The notes beneath the pieces were generated by a model that worked only from the letters and a program-made list of their open reading frames with translations, had not been told where the DNA came from and did no database searches. From Bondarzewia mesenterica (taxonomy: Eukaryota > Basidiomycota > Agaricomycetes > Russulales > Bondarzewiaceae): a stretch of DNA of 31,927 nt. The DNA lies in NCBI GenBank assembly GCA_004802705.1, contig SGPL01000385.1, positions 1 through 31,927 of the forward strand, in the 5' to 3' direction. Below, piece after piece: positions 10,311 through 20,148 of the stretch. Made by a program: the position numbers and the translations under genes. Within the stretch, counting starts at the first letter, position 1; every line of letters begins with the position of its first letter.

Positions 10311-11695
10311 ATTTTCAATGCTTAGTACATCTTATTAGTTCTCAGCTAGACCGTCGTAGATTCGCAAAGCCCAAATCTCAACGTTGGCAAGAGATGAAAG
10401 ATAGTTCATTCGGGCGCTGAACGTATGCGTAAGTACCTCAAGAGATATATGCAAGTAGTATATCACTCTTCGTTTATCACAACTGGGGGTCATCGCCTTC
10501 AGGCTTCTCCAATCCAGCTCTACCCAGCTCCAACCTCCTCCAACCTCCCGACAGTTACGACTCCGTTCCTGGTATAATGAAATGCCGGTGAGCCAGTGGT
10601 GAGCCACTTCTCGGCTCGGAGGCCGGTTTCGGACTCACGCCCGGAATTTGTATCATGTCCTTCACACGAACCATTGGCTTCGCGTTTTTTGCTGTTGGAC
10701 TTTGTACACGACTTTTTGCGATGCCCTTAATGCCCTGCTGCTGAAAAGACAAGAGAAGCAGCTGAATGGTGGCGACGCGCATGACGTCTGGACCACGGGA
10801 CGCCGCATGCGAAAACACCTCTTGCGAAGACACCTCATCCCAGGACGTTTTCGTAGGACGCTTGTCCGATCTCTGGGCCCCTCCTACCTCTTTCAGTATC
10901 GTCGCTCTTCTGCACCCGGATCCCACATCGGCTCAACCCTTACGACAACGTTACACCATGGAAGTTCCGCGCAAGACAGAATACGATGGCGAGAAAGAAC
11001 ACGAGTATCGTTACGCGGTTTTTCGCATATTGGGGATGATGGAAGTACGACCATCACTGAAATCCACTTCGATCCTTGCTTGATGTTGCCATGCATTTGA
11101 TCATATCGGTATGTGCTGAATAGCGCAGGCTCCAAATTACACTCTGACTTGATAGATATACTGCTCGTCCATCGACGCTATCGATTCTAGAAATGCATTA
11201 GTGTCCTGGCATCGATTGCAAAAAGTCCATCCGAAAAACGTTGACCGATCTGAAGAGCCTCATGTTTTGTTGAACTCGTACGTGATGCCTGCATGTGTAA
11301 TACACCTTCGCTAACACTCCGTTCAAGTCCGCTGCGATGCCATCGTCTTCTACTGCTCTACCGCGGGGAGTCTTCTGTCGCAGCCCATCGTCTATCCTGA
11401 CTCAGCCTTGATTTGACCTTCCGCTCTCACTCCAATTCGCTCACTCGGAGATTTTGCGCCGTATACGCCGCATGAATCTGGATGATGGCTCGATAGGATG
11501 GCTCTGCCCACTTGCGAAGGGCGATCGACAGATTATGCCAGCTTCTTGCAAGTCCCAATTGGGAATTGTTGACAAGCATGGCACTGCTAATCTGCGCGCC
11601 CGCACCGCAATGCGTCTGGCCATGAAATTCCCTCAGTGTGCGTGTTCAGAGACGCGATAGCACATTCGACTTGGCAAGTATGCGCCATCCATGAC

Positions 11696-11703
11696 TATTT
11701 AAG
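11696..11703 (+). promoter_or_regulatory. Possible TATA-like element of the P450 gene
   Basis: TATTTAAG lies 106 bp upstream of the ATG at 11809. It is followed by a strongly C/T-rich tract from about 11741 to 11805, the pattern often seen around fungal transcription starts. The element is inferred from position and composition only. Confidence 0.35.
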
Positions 11704-11808
11704 GTCTCCCACCTCTCAGGCTATCAAGCACGCGCTCTATTGCTTTCCCTTCCTCGCCCCTTGTCTTGTTTCTGTTTCTGTTTCCCTCTTCTCCCCCTTC
11801 TCTTGGAC

Positions 11809-14015
11809 ATGGCCTTGTCGTCGACCCAGTTTCTAGCGGTCTGTTTTATGGCAGGCCTTTGCCTCACTGTGTATTACTACCACCAGCGCAGGAAACGCAA
11901 CCCACTGAACTTGCCTTATCCACCGGGTCCTAAGGGTCTTCCAGTCCTGGGAAACCTCTTAGACATTCCCAACGGTGGATATATCTACAAGACGTTCTGT
12001 CAATGGGGTCGTGAACTGGGTTCGTTTACGAGGGCCTACGTTCTCGGATCGATCCTTTAATTGTGACATCATTTTGCCTACAGGCTCGGACATTGTTCAC
12101 GTGCAAGCCTTTGGCACCCACATTATCGTTCTCAACACGAAACAAGCGGCAGATGACCTTCTCGACAGACGGTCTTCCATTTACTCAGATAGGTGCGCCC
12201 TTTCCTCCTCAATCACGAAACCATGGCATCTCTAAGCCCGCTTTTATTTATGAAGACCGCGGATGCCGATGTTGAATGAATTGTGAGTTTCAAATTATGG
12301 CAAAAAGGCTTCACACCGATTTGTTCCCAGGATGGGATTCTATTGGTCACTCGGCTTCACTCCGTACAATGATTGGTGGAAACACTCTCGAAAACTCTTT
12401 CACAAATATTTCCAGCCCTCGGCCGTCGTCCAATTCCGGCCCAAAAAGCTGAAGGCAACCCATGACTTCCTTCGCCACCTCCTGGACACACCGAAAAACT
12501 TCCGGGACCACGTGAAGTTGTGAGTGCCCTTCTCCTCCCCTGAATCCTTTTTCCTTCTTCTTTTCGGCCCATCACTGCTCCCGACCGTTCTCACGAATGT
12601 CACTTCTTGGGAATAATAGAATGGCGGGTAGTGTTATCATGGATGTCGCATACGGCCTGACTATTGAAACGGCGGATGATCCATATCTGCAACGGGCGGA
12701 CGAGGCCCTCGCCATCATTGACAAGGCCGGCAATCCAGGCTCTTTCTACGTCGACATTATCCCAATACGTGCGTCTGCCTCAATACAATATTCTTGCGTC
12801 CGGGCTTTTACTGATCAGTCGGTCTATTTAAAGTGAAATATGTTCCCGAATGGATTCCCGGTGCGGGATTCAAACGCAAGGCGCGCGAATGGCGCGCATT
12901 TGTAGATATGTTTATGGTCATGCCGTTCAACTCTGTGAAAGAAGATATGCAGAAAGGCGTCGCGGTACCGTCGTTTACGTCTTTGGCGCTCCGAGACATT
13001 AAGGAAGGGGATGATCGTCAATATCAGGAGGAGTTGATCAAAGGCATTGGTGCTACGACGTATACTGGTATGTGTCCCTGTCGACTATCACTTGCATATT
13101 GCTTACCTTCAATGTGATCTCGTGTTCTAATAGCTGGCGCAGACACAGTAAGCTCTTATTAACTGTAGCATAAGTACTTCAGCATTGACGCATACTCAAC
13201 TCAACAGACTGTTTCAGTTCTAGGAACATTCTTCCTTGCCATGACGATGTTCCCAGAGATTCAGCGCAAGGCACAGGAGGAGTTGGACAGAGTTGTAGGC
13301 AGGGACCGCCTCCCTGACTTCTCCGATGAGCCTTCTTTACCCTATGTTTCTGCGGTGATGAAGGAGGTTCTGAGATGGCAGCAGGTTGCACCATTCGGTG
13401 AGTTGAACCGCGCCCATGCAAGAAGTCTCACATCTAAAGCAATATTCACTTAGCTATCCCTCATCGAGTCATGACGGACGATGTATACAATGGGTATTTC
13501 ATTCCCAAAGGTTCGATTGTTATCGGTAACTCTTGGTATATCATATCTTTTTTCTTCTTTACCTTTACCCCTCCTGATGATGTTCTCCCGTATGGACTCA
13601 ACTTAGGGCCGTCCTGCATGATGAGAAACTCTACCCTGATCCATTTACTTTCAACCCGAGCCGCTTCCTCAAATCCGACGTCGACCCGCGCTCCCTCATC
13701 GCTTTCGAGCACGCTTTCGGCTTTGGGAGGCGTCTTTGTCCAGGAAGATTCATGGCCATGTCATTCGCGTGGATCGCAATGGCTAGTGTCTTATCGAGTT
13801 TCCGCATCGATAGGGCTGTCGATGAGTACGGGGTCGAGATCACACCGACGGGCGCGTTTTCGCCCGGAATTATGGCGTGAGCGCTTTTCACTATGATTCA
13901 AGTGTGCCGTATAGTAGCTTAATTGCGCCCACATCGCAGAACTCCGGAAGAGTTCCCGTGCAGCATCAAGCCGCGCTCGAGAGAATCGGAGATGCTTGTT
14001 CGCACCACAGCCTAG
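11809..14015 (+). CDS. Cytochrome P450 monooxygenase
   Basis: Membrane-anchored haem monooxygenase that would take electrons from NADPH-P450 reductase at the ER. Exons: 11809-12019, 12084-12192, 12256-12282, 12331-12519, 12620-12768, 12834-13067, 13134-13147, 13208-13397, 13454-13535, 13607-13876, 13940-14015, giving 516 aa, the usual class II length. An N-terminal membrane helix is followed by basic residues and the Pro hinge (YPPGPKGLPVLGN). The I-helix AGADTT is at 307-312, the K-helix EVLR at 364-367, and the haem loop FGFGRRLCPG has its ligand C446. The last exon gives FPCSIKPRS, the usual C-terminal strand; without that splice the frame would stop at 13880. An in-frame ATG at 11740 is possible, but 11809 puts the hydrophobic anchor at the N-terminus. 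The style resembles agaricomycete families such as CYP5144 or CYP512; the family is not assigned. The substrate is unknown. Confidence 0.93.
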
Positions 14016-15494
14016 TCCTCTCGCGCTTTCCGCGGGAAATTGCCTCAAGCCTTCGGTATAGTATACGGTGTACGACAGAGTTGAGGTCACATCCGCTTTC
14101 GACATGCTTTCTTTGTTTACTGCTGTGCTGTAGGCTGCCGTGTTGTAGCTCTATGTGTAACATCTGCTGTAATGACTCACCTCCCGCACGCTGCTAGAAT
14201 GCGGCATGCGTGATACGGATCCGAATGATTTTAATGACTTTGATGCACGAGAAAGCATTGCAGGGGCGATCGCAATACAAGCCGTTATCATAGACTTTCG
14301 ACAATGTTGACATCCATACAAATTTCAATCTCTGCCGCACGAATCTCACTTGAGGATTTCGCTAGGTAAGACCATCATTGGGCATGTCTTGCTCGTGTTG
14401 TTACTAGCATAGTTACCCTGACGCAGAGTACACAATCAATAACCTTCATGCCTCAGGATTCTCCTGTGCTATCGCGTTGAAATTTCCTGGACCGGCGATG
14501 CGATGTCAAGTGCGATTGATCAGGTTTTTAAATAAGGCCGCTCAAAGCAGTGTTCGATTCAGCAGTGGCTTACCTTGAGGCAACTCCGAGTGGGTGCCTA
14601 TCATTCAGATGACTTGCATCGTGGTCCTTAATGGAACATTATAGTCTACCATAGTGGAAGATAGCGGGGAACGTGTATCTGCCGCATTCTGGATCCAGCA
14701 GCATGAAAAGCCGTCGCCCTCTTGCGCGGCCGAAAATGTGAGGTATTTCTGTATCTCTATATTCGCCTTATTTGCGAGCTGGAGTCTTGGATTCAAGGTG
14801 CATCGTTCAAATTATCTTGATCGGCAGCATCTATGTTCACAAGCGTGGTGAAACGTATCGGCATCTCACATCTCGATCTCCAACGTTGAGGCCACGATGC
14901 AGGCCCTTTGACTAGCCAGGACGTCGCTGGACGTCGCCCCGGATATCTCACCGTGTATCGTGAATTGTACCCGAGTCCGGCTGCACAAAGCTGCACAACG
15001 GGCAATCTTCCTCGCCGCAGAAAGACCACCGGGTGTGCTCGGATGTATTCGCATATAAACGGAACCTGTCGACATGCCAAGAGTCAAGCAGTACTTGATT
15101 GAAATGATGATTATTGCGAGGAGTTCATGTAAAACAGTCCGAAGTCGTAAGAGGTCGTCACGATATCCAATACGAATTTGAACGATGAGCGAATGAAACG
15201 TGATCGACAAGGGATGAAAACAAGCCCAAGAATCCGGCACAGATGATGAAAGAGATAAGAAAAACAACGAGAGGGGAGGATTACAACAGTCGCAGATAAC
15301 TTGAAGGGGGAAGGGCAAAAACATAGCGAAAAACAAATAAATCAATGGTTAGTGGATGAAAACAGCATAAAACGCCATGAAAAACATGATAGATATTCGT
15401 AGTGACAAGCCCGCCACAAGAAGAAGAAAAAACCTTGAGTTGTAAAGATACACCAAACATTCCAACCTTTAAACGAATGTCATACCGCACATGC
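14016..15494. other. Convergent intergenic region, no gene supported
   Basis: About 1.5 kb lies between the 3' ends of the P450 (+) and the arrestin gene (-) and should hold both 3' untranslated regions. Only short frames without recognisable products are present. A direct repeat of GGACGTCGC occurs near 14921 and 14931. Nothing else of note was seen. Confidence 0.5.
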
Positions 15495-18400
15495 TCATGC
15501 GGCTTGCCCCTGATACTTCCGGATTAAATCCCTTAGCCTGGCCTGTCCGAAGGCAAGCTCACCCTTGCCCTCCCCATTCCCCGCACGTGTTCCCTCCTTT
15601 ATCTGCACAGCTGTGCTCGGCGTCTCCGCAACCGCCGCCATCCTTGGAATGCTGGGCTTCGAACGACCAAGTACGGGCGGACGCGATAGAGATGCGGTAG
15701 ACGAAAGCATCGGCGTCGCAAGCGAGGACGACACGACAGCCGGCACAGATGCAGCCTTGCTTGGCCCAGGGCTTGGTAAGGGAGATGGTCTTTTCTTCGC
15801 TGCGCCAACAATGGCGGTCGTAGTGGGCGTGGGTCGTGCCCTTGGCAGACCAAGAAGAGCCTTTGGTTTCGGAGGCGCGCCGTTGGTGGGTCCACCGTTG
15901 GCCGCTTTCGCATCTCCGTCGGCTGCAGTCGCCCAGATGGCCGTGACGGCGGCAACGCGCCCGCCTCGCCCGCCTCGCGCGGAACGAAGATCGTATTTTA
16001 GGGGAGCGTCCACGGGGCGCGGAGAGAACACTGGAAGTCGCGCTTGTGCAGCTGGGTTCAGCTTCTTTGGGGACACGAACTTACGGTTGGTTGCTGGAGG
16101 AGATGCAGCTCGGACCGCAGCTTCAAAGCGCGCGCGAGGGGAGGCTGGTGGAGAGATAACTTGATTCGTGGTCGTGGGCAGGACGTGAGGAGTCGTAGCG
16201 GATGACGAAGAGGCTGGCTTTTCGCCTTTCAATTGTAGGGCTTGTCGAGAGCGTATTGTGGCAATGGGGACGAACCCGGACGACCGTGGGTTAGGCTCGG
16301 CAGATACGTCTTCTCGTTCGGCTTTCGTCTCCTTTATATTAGGTTCCTTCCCGCTGCTCGATGCGTGTGCGATGGCAGAGTCATCGAATGGCGAGGTCGT
16401 CCTAAAATGCTTAGGCGGACCATCAACGGGCAAAACTGAAAGTGGAACAGCCGGAGAAGATGAGAATGGCGACACGGCACCGGGCGAATCCACAGGAGGC
16501 GGCGGAACATCCACCTCGATTCTGTTTAACCAGTCCGCCACCCTCCCTTTTGCCGCTTTCCTCAACTTGATGGCCTCGTCGTCCTTCCCGTCCTTCTTTC
16601 TTCCACTTCGTCTGTCCTTCTCTTTCCCCCTGGCCTTTTCCTTGAACTTGCTTCTCCCAGAAGATGCGTTGCTCCGCGCTTTCCCTCGCGTCCCGCCCTC
16701 GCTCTCGCCGGAGTGGCTATGAGACACTCTCCCCTGCTTCTGTGTCCGCTCGTCCGAGATCTCATGTTCTCCATCTCCATCTCCATCCACGGCACCGGCA
16801 CCAGCGCCGACACTGACACCAACAGCCCCATTGGCACTGAATCCCTGCTCCTGTTCCCTCTCCCCGAACTCTGCCCCCAGCGTCAGACTTGAAATTGCCG
16901 AATCGTTCACCGCCGACTCAGGATTCCTTGGCGGGATCGACATTGGCAGGACAGAACGCACATCCGGACGCTTGGGCTCTTGATCCAGCTTCCGCGTTCC
17001 CACCTCCGCCAAGAGTCGCCTCTCGAGCGCGTCGAGCGCGTTCTCGCTGGATGCCTCAAGCCCCCCGGGGCTGCTCGGGCGAGGAGGCTTCAGCAATGAA
17101 AGCGCAGAGAGCGTCGGCGTCTTCGGAGCTACACCGACGGGGACAAGTTCAGAGTACGCGGGCATGATCGGAGGCAGCAGCTCCTCCGCAGGAGGGAACA
17201 ACGTACCAACAGGCGGATGTACAGACGAGGGAATACGGTACTTTCCCGATGGCACTGGTGGACCTGGCAACGTCTTGTCGATGTTGAGATCCGTCGGCAA
17301 ATCTCTCGATAAATCTCTGGTCTCCCGCTCCACCTCTGCCGCAATCTTCTCCAGCTGCTCCACGCGCTCACTCTTGGTGAGCGAATGATTCGTGAACGGG
17401 TCGACGGTGTACGTCTGTTTCGGCGAAGGTATAGGTCGTGGTGAGAGAACTTCGTTTTGGCTATGACTTAGCGAGTGCGGTGAGGGAGGGGCATTCCTGA
17501 GGGAAAGGCAGAGAGGGCTGTGCTGTGAAGATGGTGAGAAATTCGCCTTTGAGATAGGGACGGGAATGGACGCGGATGCAGGTGGAATGGCGAGTGGTAA
17601 TTGAGCGTGCAATACAGGGAAACGATGTGATTGGGGAGATACGGAACGGTGACGAGATGATACACGGAGGTGATGCGTGAAGCGTGATGCACGCTCGCCC
17701 TTGCCTTCCTCTGGTTCTGCTAACGGAGGTGCTGCAGACGCAATCGACGATGCGGATGCGAGTGGGAGAAGAGGGTGTTGACCGGCTATTGGTGGAAGGC
17801 CTGTCGGAAGATTGTGCAGAGGCTGAGACGCTATAGGTTCAGCGCTGGATGAACGCGGTGGTGTCGCATATGGAGTGACCACTGGCGGCGGTGGATAGTA
17901 ATACAGTTGTTGTGCAGGCGGTGAAAAAGGAGGAAAGGGCTGTGGAGTTTGAGAGGGTAAGAACCAAGGTTGGCCTTGATTGTAGTACGTCTGCGGAGGT
18001 GGTGTCATTGGATAGGCATATGGAACGCGGTCCAGATACGGTATAGGAGAGACAGGAGGGCGCAAAGGTGGCGACGAAGGAATGCCATAGCCGTGTCCTG
18101 GCAGGGGTGGAGACGAATATGGCTCAAATGGTGGGGGCGGAGGAAGCGCGGTGGGATGGACTATAGTGACAGGCAATTCTAAATGTATGTCTTTACTGTG
18201 AGATGGGCTCAAATGTCAGCAATTGCGCAGAAAGGTATGTCAAAACCGAGTCACCTCCCAATAGGCATTGCGAGTCTGATATTAATTGTGCAGCGCACTT
18301 CGAATAAAGACTCCTTCGCATGCACGTCTTCATCACCTTGTCTCTCACCTCCCTTCACTGTCCTGGCGTTTGCCGGGACGTCGAACACAAGCTGCGCCAA

Positions 18401-19328
18401 CCCTTCTGTGCCTGGATGTGTGATGTACTCTGGACCTCGAAAATTGATGGTGGTCAGGGTATCAGTTATTTGAAGGGGCTGCTTCTGCGAACTAGATGTG
18501 TTCGGAAGATGTAGGTATCTAGTTAACGTGATCGACAGCCCACTCGACTGCGCCGGACTCAGCCCCAGAGAACATTGTGAAACGAGTGAAAGGTGCACTC
18601 ACCTTCTTCAGCGAGTGATTTTTGACTTGGATTTCGACACATGTACTCTCCCCTGCAACAACGAAACCTCCAACGACTTTGCCTTGAACCCATATTTTAC
18701 CATGCTCTCCGATAATCACGCCTTCCGGTTCGACATGGTCAAATCTGTTCTCTTCAAAGCTTTCGACCACGTCCACCTCCCTTTGGTCCGTGACAAGCCG
18801 ATTCTCGCCCTTCCAAGAGACATCAACGGTTGCACGCACTTCGTACTTAACGCGGGCGAGGCCAGAGCCAAAATTGATTGCCGAAGGAGATGTAGAAGGT
18901 ATAGGCAAACGAAAAAAGGTATGTCGTCAAGCCGCGACGAGCCTGGTAGTGGTGGGCAGGAAGGGGCAGTTCTCCAGCGACGGGGTGGGGGAGTACCGCA
19001 TTTGACGGCGGAAGCCCAGGTCCTTGGAAGAGTCGGCGAGTGTGCAAAAAGGTCGATGTCGCGGAGTGGTCTCTAGATGTAAGTTCTGTTGCCTGGCATT
19101 AGGGCACATGACGGACTCCATGGAGGTAAGCGACGCACCTTCAACCGCAAAGAGCTCCACCATGATAACACCGATGCCCAATCCCTTGTCTGCCCTGCAC
19201 TCCACTTCCATCTTTCCGGTCACTGCTCCTCCTGCGACGAAGCAATGATCGGATAGCTTCAATGAGACCTTCACCTTGGAATGGTGAGGCGAGGCGTTCA
19301 TGGGCTCTGGTCTTGATTGAAAAGCCAT
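15495..19328 (-). CDS. Arrestin-domain protein with very long disordered C-terminal tail, one apparent frameshift
   Basis: Alpha-arrestin-type adaptor. Exons on the minus strand: 19328-19139, 19085-18603, 18547-18255, 18195-15495, giving 1221 aa after one base is removed. Residues 1 to ~340 form the two arrestin beta-sandwich lobes; recognisable strands include the segment ELTSRDHSATSTFLHTRRL and, in the C lobe, GLSITLTRYLHLP, PEYITHPGTEGLAQLVFDVP and DIHLELPVTIVHP. From ~340 the protein is Pro/Ser/Ala-rich and probably unstructured, with two short charged helical stretches (~597-616 and ~710-726), a Lys/Arg-rich block (~827-876) leading into ADWLNRIEVD, and the basic motif KYDLRSARGGRGGR (~1055-1068). 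I find no PPxY motif for a Nedd4-type ligase. The frame shifts at an A6 run (18912-18917 on +). An ATG six codons upstream (19346) is an alternative start. Trafficking or ubiquitin-adaptor function is inferred from the family. Confidence 0.85.
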
Positions 19329-19733
19329 GCCTGTGTGCGATAACAAATGCTAGGGTATACCAAGTGCTCTGACGAGAGAGATGCGGATAATAAAGTTAAA
19401 GATGATACAGAAGAGGGCTACAAGTCAATGATAATAGCAACAGTGAGCAAAAACGATATGTTCCTTGGACGACGAGGGGGCGGAGGTCGATGCAGAACGT
19501 ATTCTGGCACTGGATCCGCCGTTGGCAGGCTTGATCCGAGTCGAAAAAGAGCCAGAATGGCAATGACAAAGTGAGAGGTTAAGAGGTTAAAAGGTAGCTT
19601 TAAGCTGACGAGCGTAGCATGTCATACAGGCAGACGAAGAGAGCAAGTAAATGTTGTAGCAGCTCTGCGGCAGCTGCTCAGGCTGATGCATCGTGCATCG
19701 CAGCTTGGAGGAGCACTCGGTGGCGCCACAACG

Positions 19734-19751
19734 TTCGAACTATGGTTCGAA
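19734..19751. repeat. Perfect inverted repeat TTCGAAC-TATG-GTTCGAA
   Basis: Two 7-bp arms are separated by 4 bp. It lies about 400 bp from each flanking start codon in the arrestin/formamidase divergent promoter. A dimeric transcription factor site or a small hairpin would both fit; the sequence does not decide. Confidence 0.6.
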
Positions 19752-19875
19752 TCAGTTTGGCCTGCTGATTCGAAGGGCCACCACCCAACTTGTGTCCTTA
19801 CTCTCGCTCAAAAAAAAAGCTCACAACTCAATCGCAACCTGACCTACGTAGACTCGACATATACCACCCTTATGG

Positions 19876-20067
19876 AGATAGTGGTTGAACTCTGGAAAGC
19901 ATCATCGGCCTTCGAACACCCTTATCATTACGATAACAACAATCGCCAGATAACTTAATTGCTCGCGTCCCGCTGCGTTGCGCCCCGGGACCCCACTAGG
20001 ATCTATCGTTCTCACAAGCACGATGAACCGTGGTATCCTCTTATCACCTGACAATCGTTGGAGATAA
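19876..20067. promoter_or_regulatory. Cluster of GATA-factor (HGATAR) motifs upstream of formamidase
   Basis: Seven HGATAR words lie in 192 bp: AGATAG at 19876, TTATCA at 19922, CGATAA at 19931, AGATAA at 19948, CTATCG at 20003, TTATCA at 20041 and AGATAA at 20062. Two more are at 19338 and 19429. A uniform random sequence would give about 0.6 in that length. In fungi these words bind AreA/NIT2-type nitrogen regulators, and formamidase and acetamidase genes are known targets in Aspergillus. Control here is inferred. Confidence 0.5.
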
Positions 20068-20148
20068 GAAAGCACAATAAAGGGCAGTCCATGTTCTTAA
20101 TGGCGCACTTGTAGCTGTCCAACTGTACATCCCGTCACTGCAATTCTC

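Larger units (their letters stand above)
8756..11808. other. 3-kb divergent intergenic region, no firm gene
   Basis: The region lies between two divergently transcribed genes, so it holds the promoters of both the TPR gene (left edge) and the P450 (right edge). It contains a 7-bp tandem repeat at 8965-8985 and a degenerate 22-bp tandem repeat at 10245-10310. One short frame, 9093-9290 (+, 65 codons), has a good Kozak context but no other support. Other frames (for example 10648-11100) show no recognisable protein. No transposon remnants were recognised. Confidence 0.45.
19329..20148. promoter_or_regulatory. Divergent promoter region between arrestin and formamidase genes
   Basis: This 820-bp region holds the 5' flanks of both genes. 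No coding frame is supported. It has nine HGATAR words on either strand and a perfect inverted repeat at 19734-19751, each listed separately. Confidence 0.5.

Noticed and set aside
13861..13880. P450 stop codon at 13878-13880.
   Set aside because: Splicing 13876 to 13940 adds FPCSIKPRS, the usual last strand of this P450 type, so the earlier stop lies in an intron.
1982..14015. A biosynthetic cluster of the FAD monooxygenase, TPR protein and P450.
   Set aside because: They are on different strands, separated by 2-3 kb gaps, no core synthase is present, and the TPR protein is not a pathway enzyme.
15565..16164. 199-codon plus-strand open frame and the 154-codon frame at 16258-16722.
   Set aside because: Both are antisense to the 2.7-kb arrestin tail exon and show only the reversed Pro/Ala/Arg composition of that exon.
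19741..19755. GGTTCGAATC resembling a tRNA B box.
   Set aside because: The flanks cannot form a T-stem, and no A box or acceptor stem is found upstream. It is part of the TTCGAAC inverted repeat.
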